Shown in pieces: positions 1 through 4,531 of a DNA stretch of 5,633 bases; position 1 is the stretch's first letter, and every line of letters starts with the position of its first letter. The position numbers were made by a program, and so were the translations under genes. Location of the stretch: positions 1 through 5,633 of the forward strand of contig CALIWP010000390.1 in assembly GCA_938046705.1 (NCBI GenBank), read 5' to 3'. The DNA comes from an uncultured Campylobacter sp. (GTDB taxonomy: Bacteria > Campylobacterota > Campylobacteria > Campylobacterales > Campylobacteraceae). The notes under the pieces were generated by a model that was not told the DNA's origin, ran no database searches, and worked only from the letters and a program-made list of their open reading frames with translations.

Positions 1-1
1 A

Positions 2-169
2 AAAATAGAGCTAAATAATGGAAATTTCATCACTAACTCTCAAATCAACAAAATCATTCAAGATATCAACGCATATGCTAAAGATAACGGCATAACTAGT
101 ATAAGCCACGATACCATCAGAAACAACCAAGATATGATGAATCTGGTAATGAGCGGGTGGAATTCTTAA
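2..169 (+). CDS. C-terminal end of a probable RTX/adhesin-type secreted protein (5' partial)
   Basis: The frame is open from the window edge to TAA at 167-169 and gives 55 residues. It begins KIELNNGNFITNSQ, contains INAYAKDNGI and ends DMMNLVMSGWNS. A closing segment of the type 'N-x-Q-x-[ML]-[MV]-x-L-[VI]-x-[AS]-[MG]' followed by a small or aromatic residue is common at the C-terminus of large RTX/calcium-binding and haemagglutinin-like proteins exported by type I secretion, where the last tens of residues hold the secretion signal. That family link comes from remembered similarity of the tail, not from a domain visible here, because the repeats would lie upstream. A palindromic terminator follows about 55 bases downstream. 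The composition (Asn, Ile, Asp, Ser; no Cys) suits an exported protein. Without the upstream part it is safest to call it the end of a large surface or secreted protein. Confidence 0.5.
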   Translation, partial: KIELNNGNFITNSQINKIIQDINAYAKDNGITSISHDTIRNNQDMMNLVMSGWNS

Positions 170-222
170 AGAATAGTATGTAAGCACTATAAGGGAAATG
201 CTGAAAGTAGCCAAGAAATAAG

Positions 223-254
223 TGCGGTAGAGATCAAATTTGATCTCTACCGCA
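223..254. terminator. Perfect 32-bp palindrome, probable bidirectional terminator
   Basis: The two 16-base arms (223-238 and 239-254; left arm TGCGGTAGAGATCAAA) are exact reverse complements. In RNA this gives a hairpin with a GC-rich base and a small AATT loop. On the + strand it is followed by an A/T-rich, T-containing tail (ATATAACATTTATTTTAATTTT), and on the minus strand by CTTATTTCTT. It sits between the end of the + strand RTX-like gene (169) and the end of a minus-strand frame (290), the usual place for a terminator shared by convergent genes. A protein-binding palindrome is the alternative. Confidence 0.7.
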
Positions 255-289
255 TATAACATTTATTTTAATTTTACACTACCGTCTCC

Positions 290-430
290 CTAGTATTGCC
301 CCCCTACTTTTTCAAATTTAGCTTGATCTTTTATGTAGCTCTTTGCTACATCAGCGCTAAACTGGAGATGATATAACCGCCCGCTTCCTCTAACGCCCCA
401 GGCTTCGCTTTTAACACCATACCCCAACAA
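290..430 (-). pseudogene. Probable 3' remnant of a minus-strand gene
   Basis: Read on the minus strand, a frame of 48 codons is open between a stop at 437-439 and a stop at 290-292. It includes GYGVKSEAWGVRGSGRLYHL and ends FEKVGGQY. Codon use (AGC, GAA, AAA, TTT, GAT, AGA, ATA) matches the real genes in the window, and the residue mix (Trp, Tyr, Arg, Gly, Lys) looks like a folded protein rather than random translation. There is no ATG; only TTG codons at 428-430 and 425-427 could start it, with no clear ribosome binding site. The simplest reading is the C-terminal end of a gene whose 5' part was removed when the DNA carrying the AlbA-type gene arrived. I do not recognise the family. It converges on the RTX-like gene, with the palindrome 223-254 between them. 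It could also be chance. Confidence 0.35.
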
Positions 431-432
431 TA

Positions 433-478
433 AGCTCTATTTTGGTATTATTTAGTTCAAATTTGAAAGTATAGAGCT
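433..478. repeat. Inverted repeat with internal palindrome in the leader of the AlbA-type gene
   Basis: AGCTCTAT (433-440) and ATAGAGCT (471-478) are 8-base inverted repeats. Between them lies the perfect 12-bp palindrome TTCAAATTTGAA (456-467). The palindrome covers the expected transcription start of the promoter at 443-451 and lies just ahead of the ATG at 484, so it is placed like an operator. This role is inferred from position only. Confidence 0.45.
443..451 (+). promoter_or_regulatory. Candidate extended -10 promoter of the AlbA-type gene
   Basis: TGG-TATTAT (443-451) fits an extended -10 element, preceded by a T-run (TTTT) as in Campylobacter sigma-70 promoters, which lack a conserved -35. 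The transcript would start near 458 and carry a leader of about 25 bases before the ATG at 484. The ribosome binding site there is weak (AGAG, 473-476). Confidence 0.4.
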
Positions 479-483
479 AAAAG

Positions 484-1622
484 ATGAAAATATTAGACGA
501 AATAAAAAACGGCGAAAGTAAAACTCTTGAACTAAAAGAAAAGCTACCCGATAATAAATCCATAGCAAAAACAGTGATCGCCTTTGCAAATACCGCTGGA
601 GGCAAAATAATAGTAGGCATAAACGACAAACTAAATATAACCGGAGTGGACGCAAATGGCGTCTATGCGCTAAAAGACAAGATCGCCTCCGTAATATTTG
701 ACAGCTGCTCGCCGGACATCTTGCCTGAAATTTATACGATAAATATTAACGGCAAGCTTCTTTTGGTAATAGAGATTTTTCGCGGCAACCTTATGCCTTA
801 TTTCCTAAAAAGCGAAGGCAAGGCCGAGGAAGTCTATATAAGAGTAGGCGCCACAAATAGAAAAGCAAGCCTTCAAATCATAGAAGAGCTTCAAAGACAT
901 AAAAGATATGTAAGCTTTGACGAGGAGATAAACTACGATATAACCGTCAGAGAACCAGATGTGATACCCCTAAAAACAAAATTTGCTAAAATCGGTAAAA
1001 CGCTAAACGATGAAAAGCTAAGAAATTTAAACCTCATAAAAACCCATAGAGGCATCACTTACCCCACAAACGCTCTCTTGATACTTCTTGGTAAATTTTC
1101 TCATTGTGCGGTAAAGTGTGCGAGATTCAAGGGCGTAACGATGGAGGTGTTTATAGATAAAAAAGAGGAAATATATTTAGTATCCTTGAAAACACTCAAA
1201 ACTTTATACTAAATCACATAAATTTAAGCGCCAAGATTGAAGGACTATATAGAACCGATAGTTATGAGATACCGCTAATCGCTCTAAGAGAAGCTTTAAT
1301 AAATGCTCTTATTCATAGAGATTATGCAAATTTCGGAAGAGATATTAAAGTAGGCGTATACGACGATATAGTAAACATCGTCTCCCCGGGAGCCCTACCA
1401 AACATAGTAACCATAGAAGACATACTAAGAGGCAGGAGCGAGATAAGAAATAAGGTCATAGCAAACGTCTTTAAAGAGCTTGGCCTAATAGAACAGTGGG
1501 GAAGCGGCATAAATAGGATAATGCTTGCTTGCAAGAAGGCAGTGTTAGATCAACCGAAGATAAGAGAGCAAGGCGATTTTGTGGATGTTGAGTTTTATAG
1601 GCCTAAAATAGAAGAAATGTAA
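484..1622 (+). pseudogene. AlbA_2 (Schlafen-type) / RecG-like ATPase-C domain regulator, frameshifted
   Basis: The first frame (484-1212, 242 codons) encodes an AlbA_2 domain: GESKTLELKEKLPD at residues 10-23, FANTAGGKIIVGI at 34-46, VYIRVGATNRKAS near 118-130. It then runs into ARFKGVTMEVFIDKKE and goes out of frame, ending at TAA 1210-1212. The rest of the same protein is read in the frame one base back, open from 1161 to TAA 1620-1622. It starts IFSILENTQNFILNHINL, includes EALINALIHRDY, and ends with LIEQWGSGINRI and FVDVEFYRPKIEEM, which match the HATPase_c_4 (RecG-like C-terminal) domain. The joined product would be about 380 residues. Proteins of this class are usually annotated as putative transcriptional regulators or 'RecG-like helicases', though they lack the helicase core. 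The break lies between the A6 run at 1159-1164 and about 1178; restoring the frame needs one added base or a larger lost segment. Programmed -1 slippage on AAAAAAG or a sequencing error are less likely alternatives. Confidence 0.85.
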
Positions 1623-1746
1623 GATAGAAAATAATTGCGGTGTCTATATTCTTTATATATTAAATATAAGATTAATATAATTAAAGTATTGCCGGTCTCT
1701 AGTTCCGTTAATTTTTCCTAACCAACATCACTAAAATTACTCATAT

Positions 1747-1756
1747 TTTTTATAAT
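1747..1756 (+). promoter_or_regulatory. Candidate sigma-70 promoter upstream of the repeat-rich leader
   Basis: A T-run runs directly into a consensus TATAAT (1751-1756), the layout typical of epsilonproteobacterial promoters. A transcript would start near 1764 and pass through all the fold-back repeats before reaching mobC at 2183. The 11-mer TTTTTATAATT recurs at 1814-1824, giving a second possible -10 (1818-1823), enclosed by the small inverted repeat TGTAG/CTACA (1809-1813, 1825-1829). Either could drive the mob operon. Confidence 0.45.
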
Positions 1757-1850
1757 TTCCTAAAAGTATAATCATGAGTCGCGAGCGGATTCGCTCAGGT
1801 AACTTTCCTGTAGTTTTTATAATTCTACAAAATTATCCGGCGTGAAAATG

Positions 1851-1889
1851 AGTCTGTATAGCCAGATTTTATGCTATAACGGCCAGACT
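1851..1889. repeat. Inverted repeat with ColE1-like nick core
   Basis: AGTCTGTATAGC (1851-1862) pairs with GCTATA (1873-1878) and CAGACT (1884-1889), leaving a 10-base loop and a 5-base bulge (ACGGC). On the minus strand the structure contains CTGG|CTAT, differing from the ColE1 core CTGG|CTTA only in the last two bases. A second minus-strand CTGGC occurs at 1882-1886. In known MOBP origins the nick usually lies a few bases outside the hairpin, which weakens this candidate. Confidence 0.5.
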
Positions 1890-1915
1890 AAAAAGTTTAG
1901 AATAGAAATATGGGC

Positions 1916-1971
1916 GAGCATACCCCATATATATACAAATTCTAATAGATTTGAATATATATGGGGTGCTC
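1916..1971. repeat. Long inverted repeat, arms GAGC..ACCCCATATATAT
   Basis: The 13-base segment ACCCCATATATAT (1922-1934) pairs exactly with 1955-1967, and GAGC (1916-1919) pairs with GCTC (1968-1971) after a two-base bulge (1920-1921). The loop (1935-1954) can fold further through CAAAT/ATTTG (1936-1940, 1949-1953). Total span is 56 bases. It lies immediately before the GC-rich hairpin at 1973-1994. Confidence 0.7.
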
Positions 1972-1972
1972 G

Positions 1973-1994
1973 TAAGGAGGGCTACGCCCCCTTA
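1973..1994. repeat. GC-rich hairpin TAAGGAGGGC-tac-GCCCCCTTA
   Basis: TAAGG-A-GGGC (1973-1982) pairs with GCCCCCTTA (1986-1994), with one bulged A at 1978 and a three-base loop. It is the most stable short hairpin in the leader and is followed by ACCCC rather than a T-run, so it does not look like a terminator. A relaxosome recognition role is inferred from its location. Confidence 0.6.
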
Positions 1995-2001
1995 ACCCCA
2001 C

Positions 2002-2070
2002 TTGAAAAATTGCCGCATCTAGCCAAAGGCGGCTAGGAAAATCTAACGATTTTTTAGCGGCATTTTTCAA
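2002..2070. repeat. Cruciform-like inverted repeat with two nested hairpins
   Basis: The outer arms TTGAAAAATTGCCGC (2002-2016) and GCGGCATTTTTCAA (2057-2070) pair with a single bulged T. They enclose two adjacent perfect hairpins: CTAGCC/GGCTAG (2019-2024, 2031-2036) and AAAATC/GATTTT (2038-2043, 2048-2053). The result is a two-leaf, clover-like fold in single-stranded DNA or RNA. On the minus strand the first inner hairpin also contains TTTGG-CTAG, another weak match to the ColE1 nick core. Confidence 0.65.
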
Positions 2071-2109
2071 ATATGAGGATGGTGATTACACTCCCCATAC
2101 CCCATGACG

Positions 2110-2159
2110 CTTCATTTTTTATTTTTAATCAATACTACTATTAAAAATAAAAAATGAAG
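2110..2159. repeat. Perfect 20-bp AT-rich inverted repeat just upstream of mobC
   Basis: The arm 2110-2129 (CTTCATTTTTTATTTTTAAT) and the arm 2140-2159 are exact reverse complements separated by a 10-base loop (CAATACTACT). It ends 12 bases before the mobC ribosome binding site. It could act as a cruciform, a MobC/RHH-type operator, or a weak transcription barrier between oriT and the operon. Twenty paired bases is far above chance even in AT-rich DNA. Confidence 0.8.
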
Positions 2160-2182
2160 TTAAAACCCAGCAGAGGTAAGCA

Positions 2183-2515
2183 ATGAAAAAAGATGGAAAA
2201 ACGATTACAAGGATTCTCAGGATGACGCCTGGCGAGCATGATAAAATTTTAGCTAAAATTAGCGAATTAGGCGGTATTACCTTTACAAAGTATGCAATGA
2301 GCTCTATACTCTCTCGCCCTCTTACAAAGACTCCGATCACAAGAGAACTGGTTTTAGAGCTCTCAAAACAGGGGAATAATCTAAACCAGATATCTCGCAA
2401 CTTAAATCAAGGAAAGCCCTTAGATAGAATAGCGCTTGATATAATCAACGAGTCGCTGGAGCGCTTAAACGCTATTTTTAATCTCTTAAGCAAACAAGAC
2501 AAAGAGCAGAGATGA
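2183..2515 (+). CDS. mobC: MobC/MbeC-like relaxosome accessory protein
   Basis: This 110-residue protein matches the bacterial mobilization protein MobC family (ColE1 MbeC is similar in size). The N-terminal part (about 8-45: TITRILRMTPGEHDKILAKI..., then TFTKYAMSSILSR) looks like a ribbon-helix-helix DNA-binding unit. The family hallmark GNNLNQISRNLNQG sits at residues 64-77, followed by a C-terminal helix (IALDIINESLERLNAIFNLL). In the family this protein binds oriT, locally opens it and helps the relaxase load. The ATG at 2183 has AGAGGT (2172-2177) at good spacing. The stop overlaps the mobA start (ATGA, 2512-2515), so mobA translation is probably coupled. RHH accessory proteins often repress their own promoter, and the inverted repeat at 2110-2159 is placed to serve as such a site; that is inference. 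Confidence 0.9.
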   Translation: MKKDGKTITRILRMTPGEHDKILAKISELGGITFTKYAMSSILSRPLTKTPITRELVLELSKQGNNLNQISRNLNQGKPLDRIALDIINESLERLNAIFNLLSKQDKEQR

Positions 2516-4389
2516 TAGTTAAATTTCTACCAACAAAAAACGGCGGTGGGCTAGGTAGCGTAAATTATTTACTAAACGAGCGTCAAGAACAAGGCACTGC
2601 GCGCGTCCTAAAAGGTAGCGAAGCTCAGGTCAGAGCTCTTATAGCTCAAATGCCCTATAAGCAAAAAACTTGCTTTGGAGTTTTGTCGTTTAGTGAGCAG
2701 GCAAATTCTATCAGCGATAAAATAAAACAAGATATTATAAAAGACTTAGAAAGAGCTTTGCTTGGAGATTATATGAAAGACCGTGTCGCCGTGCTGTGGG
2801 TAGAACATAGCGATAAGCACGGACGACTCGAGCTTAACTTCTTAATCCCCAAGATCGATTTAATAACCGGCAAGAGTTTTAATCCATACTTTGCCAAGCG
2901 CGATCAATTTAATATCGATCTTTGGAAACGAACCATAAACGACGAATACGGCTTTACCAGCCCAAACGACCCGACAAAGCAGCAAAACATCCGTATCGAT
3001 AAACAAGACTTAGCTCACTACGATACGGTCGCACAGCTAGATAAAACTCTAAAAGAGCTAGTGGCACAAGGAGCCATCAAAAGTCGTGCCCATATGATAG
3101 AACTTTTAGAGGCTAGCGGCTACAAGGTTACTAGGCAAAACGAAAGCGGAATAAGCATAGTATTACCCAATCAAAAAAGACCCAATAGAATGAGAGGAGG
3201 AATTTATGATGGACGGTTCACAGACGTTGACAGACTTAGCGAACTCGGCGAAAGCGAGTCAAAAAGAATTAGAAAATACGTTGATCGAGATACACAAGAA
3301 GAGTGTCAATACAATAGAGAGAGAATTAACGAAAATATACGAAGAAGAGATCAGCGAAATAAAAAACGATACAAAGAAGCAACTCTTGGAGATCGTCTCC
3401 GAAATGAAGCAGACCAAAGAAACGATATTAAACGAGATGAAGCCCGCTATAATACAAAGATTATTGAGTGGTATGACGGCAATAATCTTGGTTATCGGGT
3501 TAATAGTAGGATATTTAATCAACTTTTTGATCTACGACAAACGCATAACGGACTACCAAACGCAAAACTCGAAGCTACTAGCGAGCAATCAAGAGTTGCG
3601 AAAATGGCAGATCCCAGAGAATTTAAAATACAAGGAAACGGACAGCAAAACAAACCGCGAATCTCGCTATCTGATCTTGCCCAAATCGACGCACAATCTA
3701 ACGAATGGGACGAAACTTTATCAAATTTACAGCGGGGGATTATAGATGACGAAACTGCAGACCGCATTATTAGACGAAGTAGAGAGATTACAAGAAGAAA
3801 TTCTAAGATTACAGGGCGTGATAGAGGGCAAGCAGAACGAGAACGACGAGTTAGCGCAGAAATACGAAAAATTGCAGAAAACAAAAGCAGCGCTTTACTA
3901 CGAGGACTTAGCGAACAAATTCACGCAAGAGTTAGAGAATATCTTATCGGCGCACAAGAGCGAATTAAACCTAAGCGAGAACAAATTAGAAAGCTTAGAG
4001 AGCGAACAGACGCAAATAGAAGCTATCAAGAGCAAATTAAATCAGCTCTTAACGAGTGGAGAAAGCGACTACTCGGCGACGGAATACCGGGAATTATTAA
4101 GCAAATACGAGAGCTTGCAAACAAACTACGAATCGTTAGAAAACGAATTAACGACCATAAAGACGACATTGAAAGAGAGTTTGGAGGATATGAAAATAGA
4201 ATTAAACACAATATACGACAAGCTAACGAGCGATATGGCGCAGCATTTAGAGAGTGCTTGGGGAGCGAAACTAAAAGAGCTTCTAGCGCTTGTGGATCTG
4301 AAATTGAACGAGAACTAAAAAAACCCGAACGACAAAAACTAGTAGAGCCTAAAAGGCAAAAAGAGCTTAGCTTGGCAAGGACGCGTTAA
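2512..4389 (+). CDS. mobA: MobA relaxase, ColE1 MbeA type (MOBP, HEN subgroup)
   Basis: This 625-residue protein begins MIVKFLPTKNGGGLGSVNYL and closely follows ColE1 MbeA through its first 250 residues. Tyr19 aligns with the MbeA nicking tyrosine. The metal motif WVEHSDKHGRLELNF (96-110) supplies His99, Glu107 and Asn109, the HEN triad that replaces the three-histidine motif of other relaxases. It continues with LIPKIDLITGKSFNPY and the DLWKRTINDEYGF segment. The predicted role is to cut one strand at oriT, stay bound to the 5' end and lead the strand into the recipient. Compared with remembered MbeA (DKGRLELNF) there is one extra residue, His103. From residue about 232 to 603 the same DNA also encodes MobB and MobD; there MobA is rich in Arg, Lys, Glu and Gln and probably helical or disordered. 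Length exceeds MbeA (about 517) because of this tail. No helper transfer genes are present, so transfer would depend on another conjugative system. Confidence 0.95.
   Translation: MIVKFLPTKNGGGLGSVNYLLNERQEQGTARVLKGSEAQVRALIAQMPYKQKTCFGVLSFSEQANSISDKIKQDIIKDLERALLGDYMKDRVAVLWVEHSDKHGRLELNFLIPKIDLITGKSFNPYFAKRDQFNIDLWKRTINDEYGFTSPNDPTKQQNIRIDKQDLAHYDTVAQLDKTLKELVAQGAIKSRAHMIELLEASGYKVTRQNESGISIVLPNQKRPNRMRGGIYDGRFTDVDRLSELGESESKRIRKYVDRDTQEECQYNRERINENIRRRDQRNKKRYKEATLGDRLRNEADQRNDIKRDEARYNTKIIEWYDGNNLGYRVNSRIFNQLFDLRQTHNGLPNAKLEATSEQSRVAKMADPREFKIQGNGQQNKPRISLSDLAQIDAQSNEWDETLSNLQRGIIDDETADRIIRRSREITRRNSKITGRDRGQAERERRVSAEIRKIAENKSSALLRGLSEQIHARVREYLIGAQERIKPKREQIRKLRERTDANRSYQEQIKSALNEWRKRLLGDGIPGIIKQIRELANKLRIVRKRINDHKDDIEREFGGYENRIKHNIRQANERYGAAFRECLGSETKRASSACGSEIERELKKPERQKLVEPKRQKELSLARTR
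3206..3745 (+). CDS. mobB: MobB/MbeB-like mobilization protein nested inside mobA
   Basis: This 179-residue protein lies wholly within mobA in another frame, as mbeB does in ColE1 mbeA. The start (ATG 3206 or 3209) has a strong Shine-Dalgarno, GAGAGGAGG (3192-3200), which mobA reads as part of MRGGIYD. The N-terminus (LTDLANSAKASQKELENTL, 8-26) resembles the MbeB opening, followed by a charged coiled-coil stretch (27-80). A single membrane segment (about 88-109, MTAIILVIGLIVGYLINFLI) is followed by a second helix. The C-terminal part has Trp134 and RYLILPK (154-160), comparable to the FLVIPKG element of MbeB. In ColE1 the membrane-associated MbeB aids mobilization and is thought to stabilise the relaxosome or link it to the transfer machinery. 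The stop (3743-3745) directly abuts the mobD ATG. Length matches MbeB (about 172). Confidence 0.85.
   Translation: MMDGSQTLTDLANSAKASQKELENTLIEIHKKSVNTIERELTKIYEEEISEIKNDTKKQLLEIVSEMKQTKETILNEMKPAIIQRLLSGMTAIILVIGLIVGYLINFLIYDKRITDYQTQNSKLLASNQELRKWQIPENLKYKETDSKTNRESRYLILPKSTHNLTNGTKLYQIYSGGL
3746..4318 (+). CDS. mobD: MobD/MbeD-like coiled-coil mobilization protein nested inside mobA
   Basis: The 190-residue product is almost entirely heptad-patterned coiled coil (MTKLQTALLDEVERLQEEIL, then KLQKTKAALYYEDLANKF, LESLESEQTQIEAIKSKL and LQTNYESLENELTTIKTTL), with no Cys and no membrane segment. The opening MTxLxxxLLxxxExLQ resembles ColE1 MbeD, and the position fits exactly: inside mobA, same frame as mobB, starting on the base after the mobB stop. 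GGGGGA (3734-3739) is its ribosome binding site, and stop-start abutment suggests coupling to mobB. MbeD is only about 77 residues, so this copy is roughly 110 residues longer; the extra part is more coiled coil. MbeD is needed for ColE1 mobilization by some helper plasmids and has been linked to entry exclusion. The MobD assignment rests on position and the first 20 residues, so it is less sure than MobB. The gene ends 71 bases before mobA does. Confidence 0.75.
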   Translation: MTKLQTALLDEVERLQEEILRLQGVIEGKQNENDELAQKYEKLQKTKAALYYEDLANKFTQELENILSAHKSELNLSENKLESLESEQTQIEAIKSKLNQLLTSGESDYSATEYRELLSKYESLQTNYESLENELTTIKTTLKESLEDMKIELNTIYDKLTSDMAQHLESAWGAKLKELLALVDLKLNEN

Positions 4390-4414
4390 TCGCTAAAAAT
4401 ACATAAAAGAGCTA

Positions 4415-4426
4415 CCGACGCGTCGG
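4415..4426. repeat. 12-bp palindrome CCGACGCGTCGG after mobA
   Basis: This perfect GC-rich palindrome lies 26 bases after the mobA stop. On the + strand it is followed by CAAAATTTG without a T-run, so it is a poor intrinsic terminator for the mob operon. On the minus strand it is followed by TAGCTCTTTTATGTATTTTT, which fits termination of minus-strand transcripts slightly better. Confidence 0.4.
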
Positions 4427-4490
4427 CAAAATTTGATATGGCGTTTTATGGTTTTAGTTGGATATATTTAGGAAAATGGTTATGAATCTA

Positions 4491-4517
4491 TATAATATTA
4501 AGATTTTTATAAAAATC
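4491..4517 (+). promoter_or_regulatory. Promoter and overlapping 16-bp palindrome before the phosphoesterase
   Basis: A consensus TATAAT lies at 4491-4496, placing a transcript start near 4503. The perfect palindrome GATTTTTATAAAAATC (4502-4517) covers that point and lies between the -10 and the ribosome binding site AAGG (4521-4524). This is a classic operator position, although AT-rich palindromes also arise easily. The gene therefore seems to be transcribed separately from the mob operon. Confidence 0.45.
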
Positions 4518-4531
4518 GGCAAGGCTTTCAA

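Larger units (their letters stand above)
1783..2159. other. Candidate oriT: dense cluster of inverted repeats before the mob operon
   Basis: No convincing gene lies between 1623 and 2182. From 1783 on, the DNA is a chain of fold-back elements: 1783-1796, 1796-1810, 1809-1829, 1851-1889, 1916-1971, 1973-1994, 2002-2070 (with two inner hairpins) and 2110-2159. In ColE1-type plasmids oriT lies directly upstream of mbeC, and relaxase targets are marked by inverted repeats near the nick, so position and structure both suggest a transfer origin. The ColE1 nick core is CTGG|CTTA; the closest string is on the minus strand at 1857-1866, reading TCTGG|CTATA. A minus-strand nick would place the mob genes last to enter the recipient, the usual arrangement. 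The exact nick is inferred. A regulatory RNA or replication origin within this stretch cannot be excluded. The part before it (1623-1746) is AT-rich with nothing clear in it. Confidence 0.6.

Noticed and set aside
11..262. 83-codon minus-strand frame overlapping the RTX-like gene end and the palindrome
   Set aside because: It is antisense to a better-supported gene and runs through the terminator palindrome, so it is treated as a shadow.
1159..1165. A AAA AAG programmed -1 frameshift site in the AlbA-type gene
   Set aside because: The run is in the wrong register for a canonical X-XXY-YYZ slip (codons read AAA AAA GAG), no strong downstream stem was seen, and this family is not known to use frameshifting. 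A mutation is simpler.
1842..2036. 64-codon frame starting at GTG 1842 in the repeat-rich leader
   Set aside because: It has a GTG start without a clear ribosome binding site, its length is made by three inverted repeats and a GC-rich hairpin, and the product has no recognisable domain. It more likely reflects constraint on oriT structure than a gene.
1961..2104. G-quadruplex on the minus strand
   Set aside because: G-runs occur only in pairs (GGGGTATGGGG; GGGGTTAAGGGGG) too far apart to give four close runs.
2125..2400. 91-codon minus-strand frame opposite mobC
   Set aside because: Antisense shadow of mobC, with no domain and no initiation signal.
3519..3884. 121-codon minus-strand frame opposite mobA/mobB
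   Set aside because: The third frame is open here only because two overlapping + strand genes constrain the DNA; its Cys/Ser/Arg-rich translation shows no family features.
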